64,000 bases of DNA from JAKAGZ01 sp963783855 (GCA_963783855.1 CAWAPE010000008.1:137552-201551), one strand, 5' to 3'. Shown: positions 1-9,621, numbered from the stretch's first letter. Notes: a model not told the origin generated them from the letters alone. Numbers and translations are program-made.

Positions 1-1536
1 CAGCACGTAGAGTACACCTGCAAGCTGAGAACCAATCTGTGTAGCTAATCGGATTCTTTGCGATTCGCCACCGCTCAGGGTTCTGGCTGACCGGTTAAGT
101 GTTAAATAATCAAGTCCTACATTTAACAGGAATTTCAGTCTGGAAATTATTTCTTTAAAAATCGGCTTTGCAATAATAGCTTCGCGACCTGTAAGTTTTA
201 TCTTTTTGAAGAATTCGTGCGCTCTGAATATTGAAAGCCGGGTTATTTCACTAATGTTTTTTTTCTGAAATTTTACTGATAACGATTCCTGTTTAAGCCT
301 TCCGCCCCCGCAAGCTGGGCACAGAACAGTTGTCATATAAGATTCAACCCATTCCCTGACATTATTTGAAGTGGTAGTGTTATAATAATTTTTCAAATAG
401 TTTATTATGCCAGCAAATTTATGATAATAAGTAACCGGCTTTCCGCCACCGTATGAATAAGAGAAAGAAATTTTCTCCTTAGTTCCGTGCAAAAGTATTT
501 CTTTTTGTTCCTCAGTTAAATCTTTAAGCCTAGTATCGTAATCAAAGTTAAATTTTTCTGCTACAGCTTCGAGCTGGTTAAATATCCATATCGACCGGGG
601 TTTTCCAAGAGCGGCAATTCCTTCTTCGTTGATAGTTTTATCCCAATCGGGAATAATGAGATCTAAGTTTAATTCTTTTTTCTCGCCGAGTCCTTCACAA
701 TCCGGACAGGAACCATAGGGAGAATTAAAAGAAAACGAATTTGGCGCTAGTTCCCTGTAACTAATTCCGCAATCAAGACAGGCAAGATGCCTGCTGTAAA
801 TATGATCCTCAGTACCATCATTAACAATTACAATTCCATTACCGTAATTCAAACCAACATCAACTGATTCTGTCAAACGGCTTCTTGAAGATTCTCTTAC
901 ATTAATTTTATCAATTATAATTTCAATATTATGAATTTTGTACCTGTCAACATGAAAGCCTTTTGTAATTTCCTTAACTTCGCCATCAACACGAACTTTC
1001 AAAAATCCATCAGACTGAATTTCCTCAAACAATTCCCGGTAGTGTCCTTTTCTTCCCCTGACTACAGGTGCAAGAATATTCACTTTCTTCCCGTTCAACG
1101 AAGAAATTATTGTATCAATTATTTGTGCTGAAGTTTGTTTGCTTACTGGTTTTCCGCAATTATAGCAATGTGGTGTTCCAAGTCTTGCATATAGAAGGCG
1201 TAGGTAATCGTAAATTTCAGTGACTGTGCCAACAGTGGACCTTGGATTACCGGAAGTGGATTTTTGTTCGATTGAAATTGCAGGGCTTAAACCTTCTATA
1301 AGGTCAACATCCGGTTTTTCAAGCATGTCTAGAAACTGGCGTGCATAAGCGGACAACGATTCTATATATCTTCTCTGTCCTTCAGCGTAAATAGTATCAA
1401 AAGCCAGCGAGGATTTCCCGGAACCCGATAATCCTGTAATAACAGTCAAAGAATCGCGGGGAATATCAATATCAATATTCTTTAAATTATGCTCGCGGGC
1501 GCCTCTTATAATTATCGTTTCTTTTTCCAATTTCAC
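1..1536 (-). CDS. uvrA: Excinuclease ABC subunit A, N-terminal 512 residues (3' end outside window)
   Basis: UvrA is the DNA-damage sensor ATPase of nucleotide excision repair; it loads UvrB at lesions. Reading the minus strand from 1536 gives a start GTG AAA TTG GAA followed by IIIRGAREHNLKNI and the Walker A motif GLSGSGKSSLA. Zinc-binding Cys pairs follow (CYNCGKP, then SCPDCEG, then CLDCG). The frame is open to the window edge, where the first ABC signature LSGGESQRIRLA and GVLYVL are seen. UvrA is usually about 940 residues, so the second ATPase half lies outside. GTG at 1534-1536 is the start because the nearby ATG at 1536-1538 is followed at once by a stop. It is divergent from the YigZ gene across about 100 bp. 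Confidence 0.96.
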   Translation of the reverse strand, partial: MKLEKETIIIRGAREHNLKNIDIDIPRDSLTVITGLSGSGKSSLAFDTIYAEGQRRYIESLSAYARQFLDMLEKPDVDLIEGLSPAISIEQKSTSGNPRSTVGTVTEIYDYLRLLYARLGTPHCYNCGKPVSKQTSAQIIDTIISSLNGKKVNILAPVVRGRKGHYRELFEEIQSDGFLKVRVDGEVKEITKGFHVDRYKIHNIEIIIDKINVRESSRSRLTESVDVGLNYGNGIVIVNDGTEDHIYSRHLACLDCGISYRELAPNSFSFNSPYGSCPDCEGLGEKKELNLDLIIPDWDKTINEEGIAALGKPRSIWIFNQLEAVAEKFNFDYDTRLKDLTEEQKEILLHGTKEKISFSYSYGGGKPVTYYHKFAGIINYLKNYYNTTTSNNVREWVESYMTTVLCPACGGGRLKQESLSVKFQKKNISEITRLSIFRAHEFFKKIKLTGREAIIAKPIFKEIISRLKFLLNVGLDYLTLNRSARTLSGGESQRIRLATQIGSQLAGVLYVL

Positions 1537-1639
1537 ATCAAGTTTAAATATTTAAATATTTATATTACCTATAGAGAGTTTGAAAATCAAATAATTTAGC
1601 ATTGACCCGTACAGCTTTTTAGATCAAAAACGGACTAAA

Positions 1640-2263
1640 ATGAAACAATTAGAAGAAATAGTTACAATACAGAAATTTCACGAAACCGGATTTAAAGAAA
1701 AAGGCTCCCAATTTACCGGGCAGGCTTTTCCTGTTAATTCTGAACAGGAGATTTCAGATATTTTAACAGATGTAAAAAAGAAATTCTATGATGCTACACA
1801 CCATTGTTACGCATACAAATTGCTTGACGGCCAATTTAAATATTCAGATGACGGCGAGCCTTCGGGAACAGCAGGCATAAGGCTATTAAACGCAATCGAT
1901 CATTTTGATTTATTAAATGTGCTCGTTATTGTTATCAGGTATTTCGGCGGGACCAAGTTAGGGGTCGGTCCGCTTGGTAAAGCATATTATTCGTCCGCCG
2001 AATCTGTACTAAACGAAGCGAAAAGAATCACTAAAACAGCATATCAGCAGGTACAAATCACAGCAGACTTTTCACACACCAGTCTGCTCCACAAGTCTTT
2101 TTCTGATTTTGAAATGGTGGTTCAAAATACAGAATATCTGGAAAATATAAATTTTACCTGCCTGATAAAGCCAAAGCTTTTACAAAATTATTCCGATTAT
2201 ATTACAGATAAATCCAGCGGCTCAATAATAATTTCCGCAGGTGATGAGATAAGTTATTTCTAA
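1640..2263 (+). CDS. YigZ/IMPACT family protein (UPF0029)
   Basis: This is a 207-residue protein of the YigZ/IMPACT family. Bacterial members have an N-terminal IMPACT fold and a C-terminal ferredoxin-like domain, and their biochemical role is not settled. Family landmarks are visible: FKEKGSQF near residue 19, the DATHHCYAYKL block around 51, SDDGEPSGTAG around 70, and VIVIRYFGGTKLGVGPLGKAY around 98-118, the family signature. The length is typical. It is the only plus-strand gene in this stretch and is convergent with the minus-strand hypothetical gene that ends 5 bp downstream. Confidence 0.9.
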   Translation: MKQLEEIVTIQKFHETGFKEKGSQFTGQAFPVNSEQEISDILTDVKKKFYDATHHCYAYKLLDGQFKYSDDGEPSGTAGIRLLNAIDHFDLLNVLVIVIRYFGGTKLGVGPLGKAYYSSAESVLNEAKRITKTAYQQVQITADFSHTSLLHKSFSDFEMVVQNTEYLENINFTCLIKPKLLQNYSDYITDKSSGSIIISAGDEISYF

Positions 2264-2267
2264 AAAT

Positions 2268-2705
2268 CTAAGGCTTGTTTCTCTTTAAATCATTGAAAAA
2301 CTTTTTAGTCCATTCCAGGTCCTGCAGAAGTTTATTCAAGTTCTGAAAGGCATCCGGACTCATTTGCAGAAAATTTTCTTCAAAGTAATTTTTATCTGTC
2401 TCAGGACCATCTGAAGTCAATTCCCTTAGTTGCCCTACAATCTTCTTCATATTTTCAGCGAGGTCTGATTTCACATTCTCCAGGCTGTCCACATCCGGGT
2501 TTGATGAACCTTGCTGCAATACTCTCATAAGCCCCAGGACATATTTAGCGGTGAAAATTGTATCTTCGAAAAGGTCCTCTTTTTTTTCATTCACAGAAAC
2601 TGAAAATAATCGTTGAAGATCATCTCTGACAGATAATTTATAATTTGAAAATTCGTCAACTTGTTTTACTAATTCTCTCGGATTATCATAAAATTGTTTA
2701 AGCAT
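2268..2705 (-). CDS. Hypothetical protein, probably helical
   Basis: I do not recognise this 145-residue protein. It has no signal peptide or membrane segment and is rich in charged residues and Leu; predicted character is all-helical, with a C-terminal segment LLQDLEWTKKFFNDLKRNKP. Its ATG overlaps the end of the upstream O-methyltransferase gene by 8 bp, so the two are very likely co-transcribed and translationally coupled. The overlap and the strand organisation support a real gene. The function cannot be inferred beyond the operon link. Confidence 0.75.
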   Translation of the reverse strand: MLKQFYDNPRELVKQVDEFSNYKLSVRDDLQRLFSVSVNEKKEDLFEDTIFTAKYVLGLMRVLQQGSSNPDVDSLENVKSDLAENMKKIVGQLRELTSDGPETDKNYFEENFLQMSPDAFQNLNKLLQDLEWTKKFFNDLKRNKP

Positions 2706-3345
2706 TTTTTCTTACCCCCAGACCTATTCCATCACCAACCGGAATAATTGTAGTATTTAATCCGGGATAATTAGTAAATATTTTGTTGAACTCTCTGATG
2801 AATTTCGTTGAGGTTTTATATTTTTCCGGTACATCATCTGATGCTGCGTAACCGTGCCAAAGCAGGTTGTCTACAAAGATTACTCCCTTTTTTTTCAACA
2901 ATTTCATTGCCAGTTCAAAAAGATCGAGATAGTCTTCCTTATCAGCATCCAGGTAGATAAAATCATATTTCTTTTCTAGTGTTGGCATTACTTCCTTTGC
3001 ATCGCCAAAAAACAGCTTAATTTTTTCTTCAACTCCTGATTTCTTAATATTCTCTTCTGACAGTTTTGCATTGTCTTTGCTGAATTCAATGGTGTGAATT
3101 ACAGCTTCTTTTTTAAGATTTCTTGCAATCCTTATAGTTGTGTACGCAATTGCAGTTCCAAGCTCCAGCACACGTTTCGGCCTTTTCATTTGAATGAGTA
3201 TTTCCATCAATTTTGCCGAATCACGGGAAAGAATTGGGACACTATTTTTCCTGGCGAAATCCTCCATTTCTAAAATCAGAGCATCATCTTCTTTATTAAA
3301 TGATTCCAGATAATTCATTTGTTCGGGATATAATATTTCCTTCAT
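2698..3345 (-). CDS. SAM-dependent O-methyltransferase (class I, TrmR/caffeoyl-CoA type)
   Basis: The protein has 215 residues and the class I Rossmann methyltransferase layout of the O-methyltransferase 3 family. The SAM-binding motif I VLELGTAIAYTTIRIA lies around residues 59-74, the acidic DFIYLDADKEDY metal/substrate region around 128-139, and IFVDNLLWHG around 155. Bacterial members with this look include TrmR, which methylates 5-hydroxyuridine in tRNA, and small-molecule catechol methyltransferases; the sequence alone does not separate them. It overlaps the following hypothetical gene by 8 bp and lies 12 bp downstream of lepB, suggesting a lepA-lepB-methyltransferase-hypothetical operon. 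Confidence 0.88.
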   Translation of the reverse strand: MKEILYPEQMNYLESFNKEDDALILEMEDFARKNSVPILSRDSAKLMEILIQMKRPKRVLELGTAIAYTTIRIARNLKKEAVIHTIEFSKDNAKLSEENIKKSGVEEKIKLFFGDAKEVMPTLEKKYDFIYLDADKEDYLDLFELAMKLLKKKGVIFVDNLLWHGYAASDDVPEKYKTSTKFIREFNKIFTNYPGLNTTIIPVGDGIGLGVRKNA

Positions 3346-3357
3346 AAATAATCTCTT

Positions 3358-4236
3358 TTAATTAATGAACTTAAAAATTCTATTTAGTCTAAGCGGAGCC
3401 AAAAAATCTTTCCAGTTATCGACAGGTTTATAACTGTCCCAAGACCAGTAAACTATGAAAGCTTTTCCGATAATATAATCTTCGGGCACAAATCCCCAGT
3501 ACCGGCTGTCCATGCTGTCTTCCCTGTTATCCCCAAGCACAAAATAATAATTTTTTTGTAATACGTATTGTCGGATTGCCTTATCATCAATATTTATTAC
3601 GCTTCCTTCCACACTAACGGCTTTATGACCGAGTTCCCTGTCTATCAGAGCCTGCCATTCTGCGATGTTATTGTTAGATAACTTTAAGGTATCTCCTTTT
3701 TGCGGAACGATAATCGGGCCGTAATTATCATTTCTCCATCCGTTATTAAAGGGATAAATCCGAGGGTCTTCTCTCAAATCCTCAGTAGAATTATTTAATC
3801 GAAATAATGCATCTTCCGGTGCTCTAACTAAATTATTATTTATAAAAACACTTTCGTTTTTGATCTGTACGGTATCACCCGGCAAACCAATTATTCTTTT
3901 TATATAGCTGCTGTTCTCAGACGGCGTGAATTCATTCGGATAACCGGGGAATTTGAAAACTACAACATCGTTTCTGTCAGGATGTTTAATTTTAACAATC
4001 GGATAAGAATCCAGCCAGAGATTTAAAATTGTAATATAGTGTGGTGTAGAGATTGAATATGCCGCTTTATTAATCAGAATAAAGTCACCGGGCAACAAAG
4101 TATTCTCCATCGAAGCAGAGGGGATGTTAAATGCATCAATAAAAAAAGTTTTGATAATCAGAGCTGCAACAAGGGCTATAAAAACAGATTTTAAAAATTT
4201 TCTAGGTATAAAAGATTTACTGTTTTTTTGTCCCAT
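3358..4236 (-). CDS. lepB: Signal peptidase I
   Basis: This inner-membrane serine protease removes signal peptides from exported proteins. The 292-residue sequence has one N-terminal membrane segment (about residues 16-36), then the catalytic Ser42 in IPSASMENTL and the general base Lys113 in YIKRIIGLPGD. The conserved box GDNREDSMDSRYWGFV lies near residue 236. An insertion of about 60 residues between the Lys box and the GDNR box resembles signal peptidases of Bacteroidota relatives. The gene follows lepA after 25 bp, the classic lepA-lepB arrangement. Confidence 0.95.
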   Translation of the reverse strand: MGQKNSKSFIPRKFLKSVFIALVAALIIKTFFIDAFNIPSASMENTLLPGDFILINKAAYSISTPHYITILNLWLDSYPIVKIKHPDRNDVVVFKFPGYPNEFTPSENSSYIKRIIGLPGDTVQIKNESVFINNNLVRAPEDALFRLNNSTEDLREDPRIYPFNNGWRNDNYGPIIVPQKGDTLKLSNNNIAEWQALIDRELGHKAVSVEGSVINIDDKAIRQYVLQKNYYFVLGDNREDSMDSRYWGFVPEDYIIGKAFIVYWSWDSYKPVDNWKDFLAPLRLNRIFKFIN

Positions 4237-4261
4237 AGATCAAACTGTAGTAATTGATTCT

Positions 4262-6055
4262 TTAGTCATCAATTTGCAGAACTGCAAGGAAAGCTTCCTG
4301 GGGAATTTCAACATTCCCAACCTGCTTCATCCGTTTCTTTCCTTCTTTCTGTTTCTCGAGGAGTTTTCTCTTTCTTGAAATATCACCGCCATAACATTTT
4401 GCAAGTACATTTTTTCTTAATGCTTTAACAACCGATTTTGAAATAACTTTTGACCCCACTGCTGCCTGAATTGATATTTCAAACATTTGTCTCGGGATCA
4501 GGTCCTTTAATTTATTACAAACTTTACGGCCCCAATCATAGGCCTTATCTTTGTGAACAATCATCGAAAGTGCATCAACCGGCTCACCATTCAGGAGAAT
4601 ATCAAGTTTAATCAAATTTGATTCACGATATCCAACATATTCATAATCAAATGAAGCGAAACCACGCGTAGTAGATTTCAGTTTATCGTAAAAATCAAAA
4701 ATTATTTCCGCGAGGGGAAAATCAAACTGTATATCCGCCCGGGTTGGATCAATATAGTTGGTGTTTTTGTATGTACCTCTTTTATCCATTCCAAGTTTCA
4801 TAATATTTCCAACGTACTCGCTTGGACAGACAATCTGTGCTTTTACATAAGGCTCTTCCACGTGATCGATTTCACCGGCCGGCGGCATTAAAGCAGGATT
4901 ATCAACTATTATTTTTTCACCTTTATTGTTGAACACATAATATTCAACGTTTGGAAGTGTTGTAATAATTGACTGATTGTATTCTCTAAATAATCTTTCC
5001 TGCACAATTTCCATATGCAGAAGACCAAGAAATCCGCATCTGAATCCAAATCCAAGTGCGGCAGATGTTTCAGGCTGATAAATTAAAGCAGAATCATTAA
5101 GTCTGAATTTTTCCAGTGAATCCCGCAGATCTTCAAAATCTTCCGCGTTTGTCGGGTACAAACCGCTGTAAACCATCGGTTTTACCTCTTTATAACCTGG
5201 CAATGGGTTTTTAGATCCATTTTTTGCATGAGTTATAGTGTCACCGACTTTAATATCGTGGACATCCTTAATTCCTGAAATAAGATAGCCTACATCACCT
5301 GCTTCAATCTCTTTGGATTTTATCTTTCTGAGCCCAAGAATACCCACTTCTTCAGCTTCAATTTCTTTATCAATTACAAAGTATTTAATTTTATCGCCGG
5401 TACGAACAGTTCCGTTAACAACACGAATAAAAGCAATGGCTCCACGGTATGGATCGAAAACTGAATCAAATATCAGGGCCTGCAAGGGTGCATCCGGGTC
5501 TCCGGTTGGTGGAGGAATTTTTTTTACAATCTCTTCGAGTAATTCATTTATACCAATTTTTGATTTCGCACTAACCTGAAGAATTTCTTCTTCTTCACAA
5601 CCAATCAGATCAATAATCTGACTTTTAACTTTATCAATTTCAGCGCTCGGAAGATCGATTTTATTTATTACAGGAATAATTTCAAGTCCGGAATCAATTG
5701 CCATATACAAATTGCTGATAGTCTGCGCCTCAACTCCCTGCGAAGCATCCACAACAAGTACAGCTCCTTCACAGGCAGCAAGCGAACGTGAAACCTCGTA
5801 GGAAAAATCAACGTGCCCCGGAGTATCAATTAAATTAAGTATATAGTTTTCATTGTCTTTTGACTTATACTTCATTTTGATTGCATGAGATTTTATAGTT
5901 ATCCCACGCTCCCGTTCCAAATCGAGATCATCAAGCACCTGAGACTTCGCTTCCCTCTCGGTAACCGTGCCGGTGTTTTCCAGCAGGCAGTCGGCAATAG
6001 TCGATTTACCGTGATCAATATGTGCAATTATGCAGAAATTTCTAATTTTGAGCAT
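4262..6055 (-). CDS. lepA: Elongation factor 4 (LepA, ribosome-associated GTPase)
   Basis: LepA/EF-4 is a translational GTPase that acts on stalled or initiating ribosomes. At 597 residues it is full length. The G1 motif AHIDHGKST is at residues 11-19, the G2 region ERGITIKS follows, G3 is DTPGHVDF and G4 is NKID. The LepA-specific C-terminal domain is present (GSKVISKSVVKALRKNVLAKCYGGDISRK split over residues 535-565). It heads the lepA-lepB run on the minus strand. Nothing unusual is seen in its motifs. Confidence 0.97.
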   Translation of the reverse strand: MLKIRNFCIIAHIDHGKSTIADCLLENTGTVTEREAKSQVLDDLDLERERGITIKSHAIKMKYKSKDNENYILNLIDTPGHVDFSYEVSRSLAACEGAVLVVDASQGVEAQTISNLYMAIDSGLEIIPVINKIDLPSAEIDKVKSQIIDLIGCEEEEILQVSAKSKIGINELLEEIVKKIPPPTGDPDAPLQALIFDSVFDPYRGAIAFIRVVNGTVRTGDKIKYFVIDKEIEAEEVGILGLRKIKSKEIEAGDVGYLISGIKDVHDIKVGDTITHAKNGSKNPLPGYKEVKPMVYSGLYPTNAEDFEDLRDSLEKFRLNDSALIYQPETSAALGFGFRCGFLGLLHMEIVQERLFREYNQSIITTLPNVEYYVFNNKGEKIIVDNPALMPPAGEIDHVEEPYVKAQIVCPSEYVGNIMKLGMDKRGTYKNTNYIDPTRADIQFDFPLAEIIFDFYDKLKSTTRGFASFDYEYVGYRESNLIKLDILLNGEPVDALSMIVHKDKAYDWGRKVCNKLKDLIPRQMFEISIQAAVGSKVISKSVVKALRKNVLAKCYGGDISRKRKLLEKQKEGKKRMKQVGNVEIPQEAFLAVLQIDD

Positions 6056-6168
6056 TAATTTTTATCCGGAATTTAATTAGCAAATATACGCAGGGTAAAA
6101 GACTTATTAAAGGTATTTAGAGGTAATAACTTACACTTTTCGTGGTTTTTGAAAGAAATTTAGCTGTT

Positions 6169-7113
6169 CTATTTAGCCTGTCTTTTCAGCATTTCGATGA
6201 TTATTCCCGAGCGCAGAGCATATTCTGAAACCGTCATACATTCAATATCATATAATTGAAAAATTTTTCTCAGTATAATTAGTCCGGCGGGAATAATATC
6301 AGCCCGTTTTTTTTCGAGCCCTTTTATCTTAAGCCTTTCTTCCAATGTTTTTTTTGAAAGGACATAATCTGTAGCTTCAAATAATTTTTTCCTGGAAAAT
6401 CTCATCCCATTTATGGTTTTTTTTTGTTTTTTATTTTTGATAAAATAAATCAGCGACGCGGTAGAAAGTATAGTCCCGGATGAGCCAATTGCAATATCAT
6501 AATTTTCTTTCGTATTAATGTTTTTATTTATACGAATATGTTTCTCTACATATTGATCGCATTTTTCAATTGATTTCTTATCTACTGTAAAATCAGGGAA
6601 AAATCGTTTAGTAAGCCTGACTGCACCAATTTTAATACTTTCTGCATAAACCGGGCTGTTATTTTCTGCAAAAATAAATTCTGTGCTACCGCCGCCAATA
6701 TCAAAACAAATAGCGCGTTTCTTTTTAACAGGAATTGCAGACTGCACGCCCATAAATATCAATTTTGCCTCATGATGTCCTTCAATAACTTCAACTTCTA
6801 TACCCGTATTTTCTTTTACTCTTTCAATAAACTCATGCCTGTTTTTTGCTTCGCGCACAGCACTTGTAGCCACAGCTCTGACAGGAGCGTTATAAAAACG
6901 TGATATCTTTTTGAATTTGTTAAGGGCTTTTATTGCAGTATTAATTTCTTCGTCGGTAATGACGCTTAACCCTTTACCTTTGTGGGAAGCGAGCCTGATA
7001 AGTTCTTTTTCCTTTGCAATAATTTTGAAACTACTGTCCTCATTTACCCGCGCCACTACAAGCCGGAACGAATTTGTCCCCATATCAATTGCAGATAAAT
7101 AGCTGTAACTCAT
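6169..7113 (-). CDS. Ppx/GppA family exopolyphosphatase / pppGpp phosphatase
   Basis: Members of this ASKHA-fold family hydrolyse polyphosphate or pppGpp. The 314-residue protein starts AIDMGTNSFRLVVARV (phosphate-1 motif, residues 8-23) and contains CFDIGGGSTEFIF (phosphate-2 motif, about residue 136) and GSSGTI near 210. The length matches short Ppx/GppA proteins that lack the C-terminal HD domain. Its start overlaps the stop of the upstream glycosyltransferase gene by one base (TAATG), pointing to coupling. Substrate preference cannot be decided from sequence. Confidence 0.9.
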   Translation of the reverse strand: MSYSYLSAIDMGTNSFRLVVARVNEDSSFKIIAKEKELIRLASHKGKGLSVITDEEINTAIKALNKFKKISRFYNAPVRAVATSAVREAKNRHEFIERVKENTGIEVEVIEGHHEAKLIFMGVQSAIPVKKKRAICFDIGGGSTEFIFAENNSPVYAESIKIGAVRLTKRFFPDFTVDKKSIEKCDQYVEKHIRINKNINTKENYDIAIGSSGTILSTASLIYFIKNKKQKKTINGMRFSRKKLFEATDYVLSKKTLEERLKIKGLEKKRADIIPAGLIILRKIFQLYDIECMTVSEYALRSGIIIEMLKRQAK

Positions 7114-8210
7114 TATTTAGCAGATTTCTTTGACAAAATATTTTTACACATATCGTAAATATCCTCAACTTCTACGTCATCAATCAATTCTGATTTCCTT
7201 ATAAACAATTTATTTTCACCAATAGGAGCCCAGTTAAAGGGATTAGTTGGACCAAATATTGTTATTTGAGGAGTATTTGTTGTTCCTGCAACGTGCATAA
7301 TCCCCGTATCATTGGAGATAAAAAGATCAGATTTTGAAATAAGTGCTGCTACCTCAGGTATTTTTCTATCAATAAAAAGTCCCAGTTTGATTTTTGTTTT
7401 TTCAACCATAAAGTTGATTGCTTCGGTATCAGCTTTACTCCCTGTTAAATAGACCTTTGCGTTAAATTCCTTATTAAGCTTTTCAATTATTTCCAGATAT
7501 TTATAAAGCGACCACATGTTCGGAATTTTTCCGGCACCCACATGAAGCCCTATCAGTTTATTATTTTCTTTAGAATCAATTGAATTGATAAAATCCTCAG
7601 CCACTTTTTCATCATCTTTATCAAAAGATATTTCAGAACGATAGTTATTAGTATTTATTCCAAACGGGCGAAGAATATCTAGAGATCTTTCCGATATATT
7701 GGAATCCGGATTTTTTCTCCAGTCCAGCACAACTCTTCTATCAAAGAAAAACCGGCTTCCATTTATTTTTCCATCCAGCATTTGAGGGCCAATTCTGATT
7801 TTGGCTTTTGATATTCTTGCAAGCAGGTTGCTTGTAAAGGATATCGAGACTACAACAGGGACAACAGCAACATCATATCCTTTTCTAAGTAATTTTAGAA
7901 ATTTTGAGAAATAAAATGGATTATAAATTTTCTTTTTATCAAAAATAAAAATCTCATCAATAAATTTATTTTTCATCAATCCGGGATAGTTAGATGGACT
8001 GACTATCAGTGTGATTTTACTTGCTGGATAAGTTTCCTTTATTGCCCTGAATAAAGACACACCGGAGAGAAGATCTCCAAGTTGATTATGCTGACGAATT
8101 ATGATAAAATTTTTCGGATCACCGAGGTCGAGGTTTTTATTTTCCTCAAGTGACATTGTTTTTTCAAAGGCTAAGCAGACTAGTCTGGATAATTGTTTTT
8201 CAAAACTCAT
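7113..8210 (-). CDS. Glycosyltransferase family 9 (heptosyltransferase-like)
   Basis: GT9 enzymes transfer heptose or related sugars during lipopolysaccharide core assembly on the inner face of the cytoplasmic membrane. The 365 residues show FIIIRQHNQLGDLLSG (about 35-50), the ADP-sugar-type region GLHVGAGKIPNMWSLYKY (about 221), and the family motif FISNDTGIMHVAG near 297 followed by TIFGPTNPFNWAP. It is 5 bp downstream of a small membrane-protein gene and overlaps the Ppx/GppA start by one base. The acceptor is unknown. Confidence 0.87.
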   Translation of the reverse strand: MSFEKQLSRLVCLAFEKTMSLEENKNLDLGDPKNFIIIRQHNQLGDLLSGVSLFRAIKETYPASKITLIVSPSNYPGLMKNKFIDEIFIFDKKKIYNPFYFSKFLKLLRKGYDVAVVPVVVSISFTSNLLARISKAKIRIGPQMLDGKINGSRFFFDRRVVLDWRKNPDSNISERSLDILRPFGINTNNYRSEISFDKDDEKVAEDFINSIDSKENNKLIGLHVGAGKIPNMWSLYKYLEIIEKLNKEFNAKVYLTGSKADTEAINFMVEKTKIKLGLFIDRKIPEVAALISKSDLFISNDTGIMHVAGTTNTPQITIFGPTNPFNWAPIGENKLFIRKSELIDDVEVEDIYDMCKNILSKKSAK

Positions 8211-8215
8211 TAATT

Positions 8216-8431
8216 TTATTCTTGTGTCTTTTCTTTCTTGGGATTCGATTCTATTTCTGTAAATTCAGCTTCTTCAATATCCTGAAATTTTGATCTGTAA
8301 TTATTTGTATTGCTATTTCTGTGTACGTGATCTTTACGTTCAACAGGCTTTTTCCACCACCTGGAAACAGCATTGAGTATCTTGATTACTATCCAGAAAA
8401 TTATCGAATAAAATATAAATTCAAATATCAT
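8216..8431 (-). CDS. Small single-pass membrane protein, hypothetical
   Basis: This 71-residue protein has one N-terminal hydrophobic helix (about residues 2-20), a basic stretch RWWKKPVERK just after it, and an acidic tail with DIEEAEFTEIES. The layout resembles short DUF4834-like membrane proteins of Bacteroidota, but the match is only by general character. Its start overlaps the end of the deoxynucleoside kinase gene by 11 bp, and it ends 5 bp before the GT9 gene, so it sits inside a minus-strand operon. Confidence 0.65.
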   Translation of the reverse strand: MIFEFIFYSIIFWIVIKILNAVSRWWKKPVERKDHVHRNSNTNNYRSKFQDIEEAEFTEIESNPKKEKTQE

Positions 8432-9089
8432 TGCTCACTCTTTTTGACTCAGGCTTAAAATATTCAGTCATTCCCCTGTCGTCTCTGAAAATCTGCTTAT
8501 AAAGTTCTTCAAAGTCGGCCTCACTTCTTACAAAATCTATCTCGGTAGAATTAACAATCAGTAAAGGAGTTGTTGTATAGCGAAAAAAGAAATGATTATA
8601 AGCTTCACTTAATTCTTCAATGTAACTTCGCGTCAGGTTTCTTTCAATTTTCCTGCTTCTTTTCTTAATATTATACATTAACCTATCAACACCTGACTGC
8701 AAATAAATAACAAGATCAGGTTTACGAAGGTTCCTTGATAAAAGAGGGAAAATGCTTTCATAAAGTTTTAATTCTTCTCCGTTCAGGTTTAGGTAAGCAA
8801 AAATCCTGTCTTTTTCAAACACATAATCACTGACATGGAATTCTGTGAACAGGTTTTCCTGGTTAAGCTCCTGTTGCTGTTTATAACGATTAATCAAAAA
8901 GAACATCTGGGTCTGAAATGCGTAGCGCTTCCTCTCAGCATAAAACTTTTCAAGAAAAGGATTTGCCTCAAATTGCTCAAGCACAAGCTCAGCATTTAGC
9001 CGTTCCTTAATTTTCCTTGCCAGTGATGTTTTACCGGCACCGATTACGCCTTCAATTGCAATAAAATTTACTTGTTTCTTTTTGTCCAA
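8421..9089 (-). CDS. Deoxynucleoside kinase (dNK family)
   Basis: Enzymes of this family phosphorylate deoxynucleosides in nucleotide salvage. The 222-residue protein has the P-loop IEGVIGAGKTSLA at residues 12-24, the substrate/catalytic segment FHVSDYVFEKDRIFAY around 84-99, and the lid-region arginines KKRSRKIERNLTRSY around 152-166. This matches dGK/dAK-like kinases common in Bacteroidota relatives. It lies 14 bp downstream of folK, extending the folB-folK-dNK run. Confidence 0.88.
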   Translation of the reverse strand: MDKKKQVNFIAIEGVIGAGKTSLARKIKERLNAELVLEQFEANPFLEKFYAERKRYAFQTQMFFLINRYKQQQELNQENLFTEFHVSDYVFEKDRIFAYLNLNGEELKLYESIFPLLSRNLRKPDLVIYLQSGVDRLMYNIKKRSRKIERNLTRSYIEELSEAYNHFFFRYTTTPLLIVNSTEIDFVRSEADFEELYKQIFRDDRGMTEYFKPESKRVSNDI

Positions 9090-9103
9090 TTTACAGCCTG
9101 GAA

Positions 9104-9607
9104 TTAGTTAAGAATTTTTTGATGCAATATTCTGATTATACTCTTTTCAGATCCGGATATACAAATATCCGAAATTTTTTGCTTTAAAACAGGATGTATT
9201 AAGTCGGGGTCAATCTCGCAAAGAGGCGTTAAAACAAAGTCTCTTTCCGGGATTCCCTTGTGGGGAACGGTAATTTCTTCATCAGAATATATCATTTCGT
9301 TAAAAAAAAGGATATCAATATCTATTTCCCTGGGTCCCCATTTGAAAGTTTCTTTTCTTCCGGTTTCTTTTTCGAGATTTTTAGCAAATTTTAACAGATT
9401 ATGCAGGTCTAAATTAGTCTCAACTTTAATAACCGCATTAATAAAATTACCTTGATTTTTGACCCCAAATGGTTTCGTTTCATAGATTGATGACGTTTTT
9501 AGTATTCTAAAATCAGGACTAAGTTTAATCCCGTTAACGGCATTTTTTAGATACTCTATCTTATCACCTTTATTTGAACCAAATGCTATGTAAACAGTAT
9601 TTTCGAT
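9104..9607 (-). CDS. folK: 2-amino-4-hydroxy-6-hydroxymethyldihydropteridine diphosphokinase (HPPK), non-canonical start
   Basis: HPPK transfers pyrophosphate from ATP to 6-hydroxymethyl-7,8-dihydropterin in folate synthesis. The open frame on the minus strand reads ENTVYIAFGSNKGDK, then SSIYETKPFG, NQGNFINAV, and the catalytic signature WGPREIDIDILFF, ending at 9104. The frame is open only back to a TGA at 9629-9631 and contains no ATG, GTG or TTG before the internal ATG at 9295, which lies past the active site. The best start is ATC at 9605-9607, placed exactly where homologs have Met (M-N-T-V-Y type) and 7 bases after AAAGGA. ATT at 9626-9628 is the alternative. The product would be 167 residues, a normal length. 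folB lies just upstream, 14 bp away. Confidence 0.85.
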   Translation of the reverse strand: MENTVYIAFGSNKGDKIEYLKNAVNGIKLSPDFRILKTSSIYETKPFGVKNQGNFINAVIKVETNLDLHNLLKFAKNLEKETGRKETFKWGPREIDIDILFFNEMIYSDEEITVPHKGIPERDFVLTPLCEIDPDLIHPVLKQKISDICISGSEKSIIRILHQKILN

Positions 9608-9621
9608 TAATTTTTCCTTTC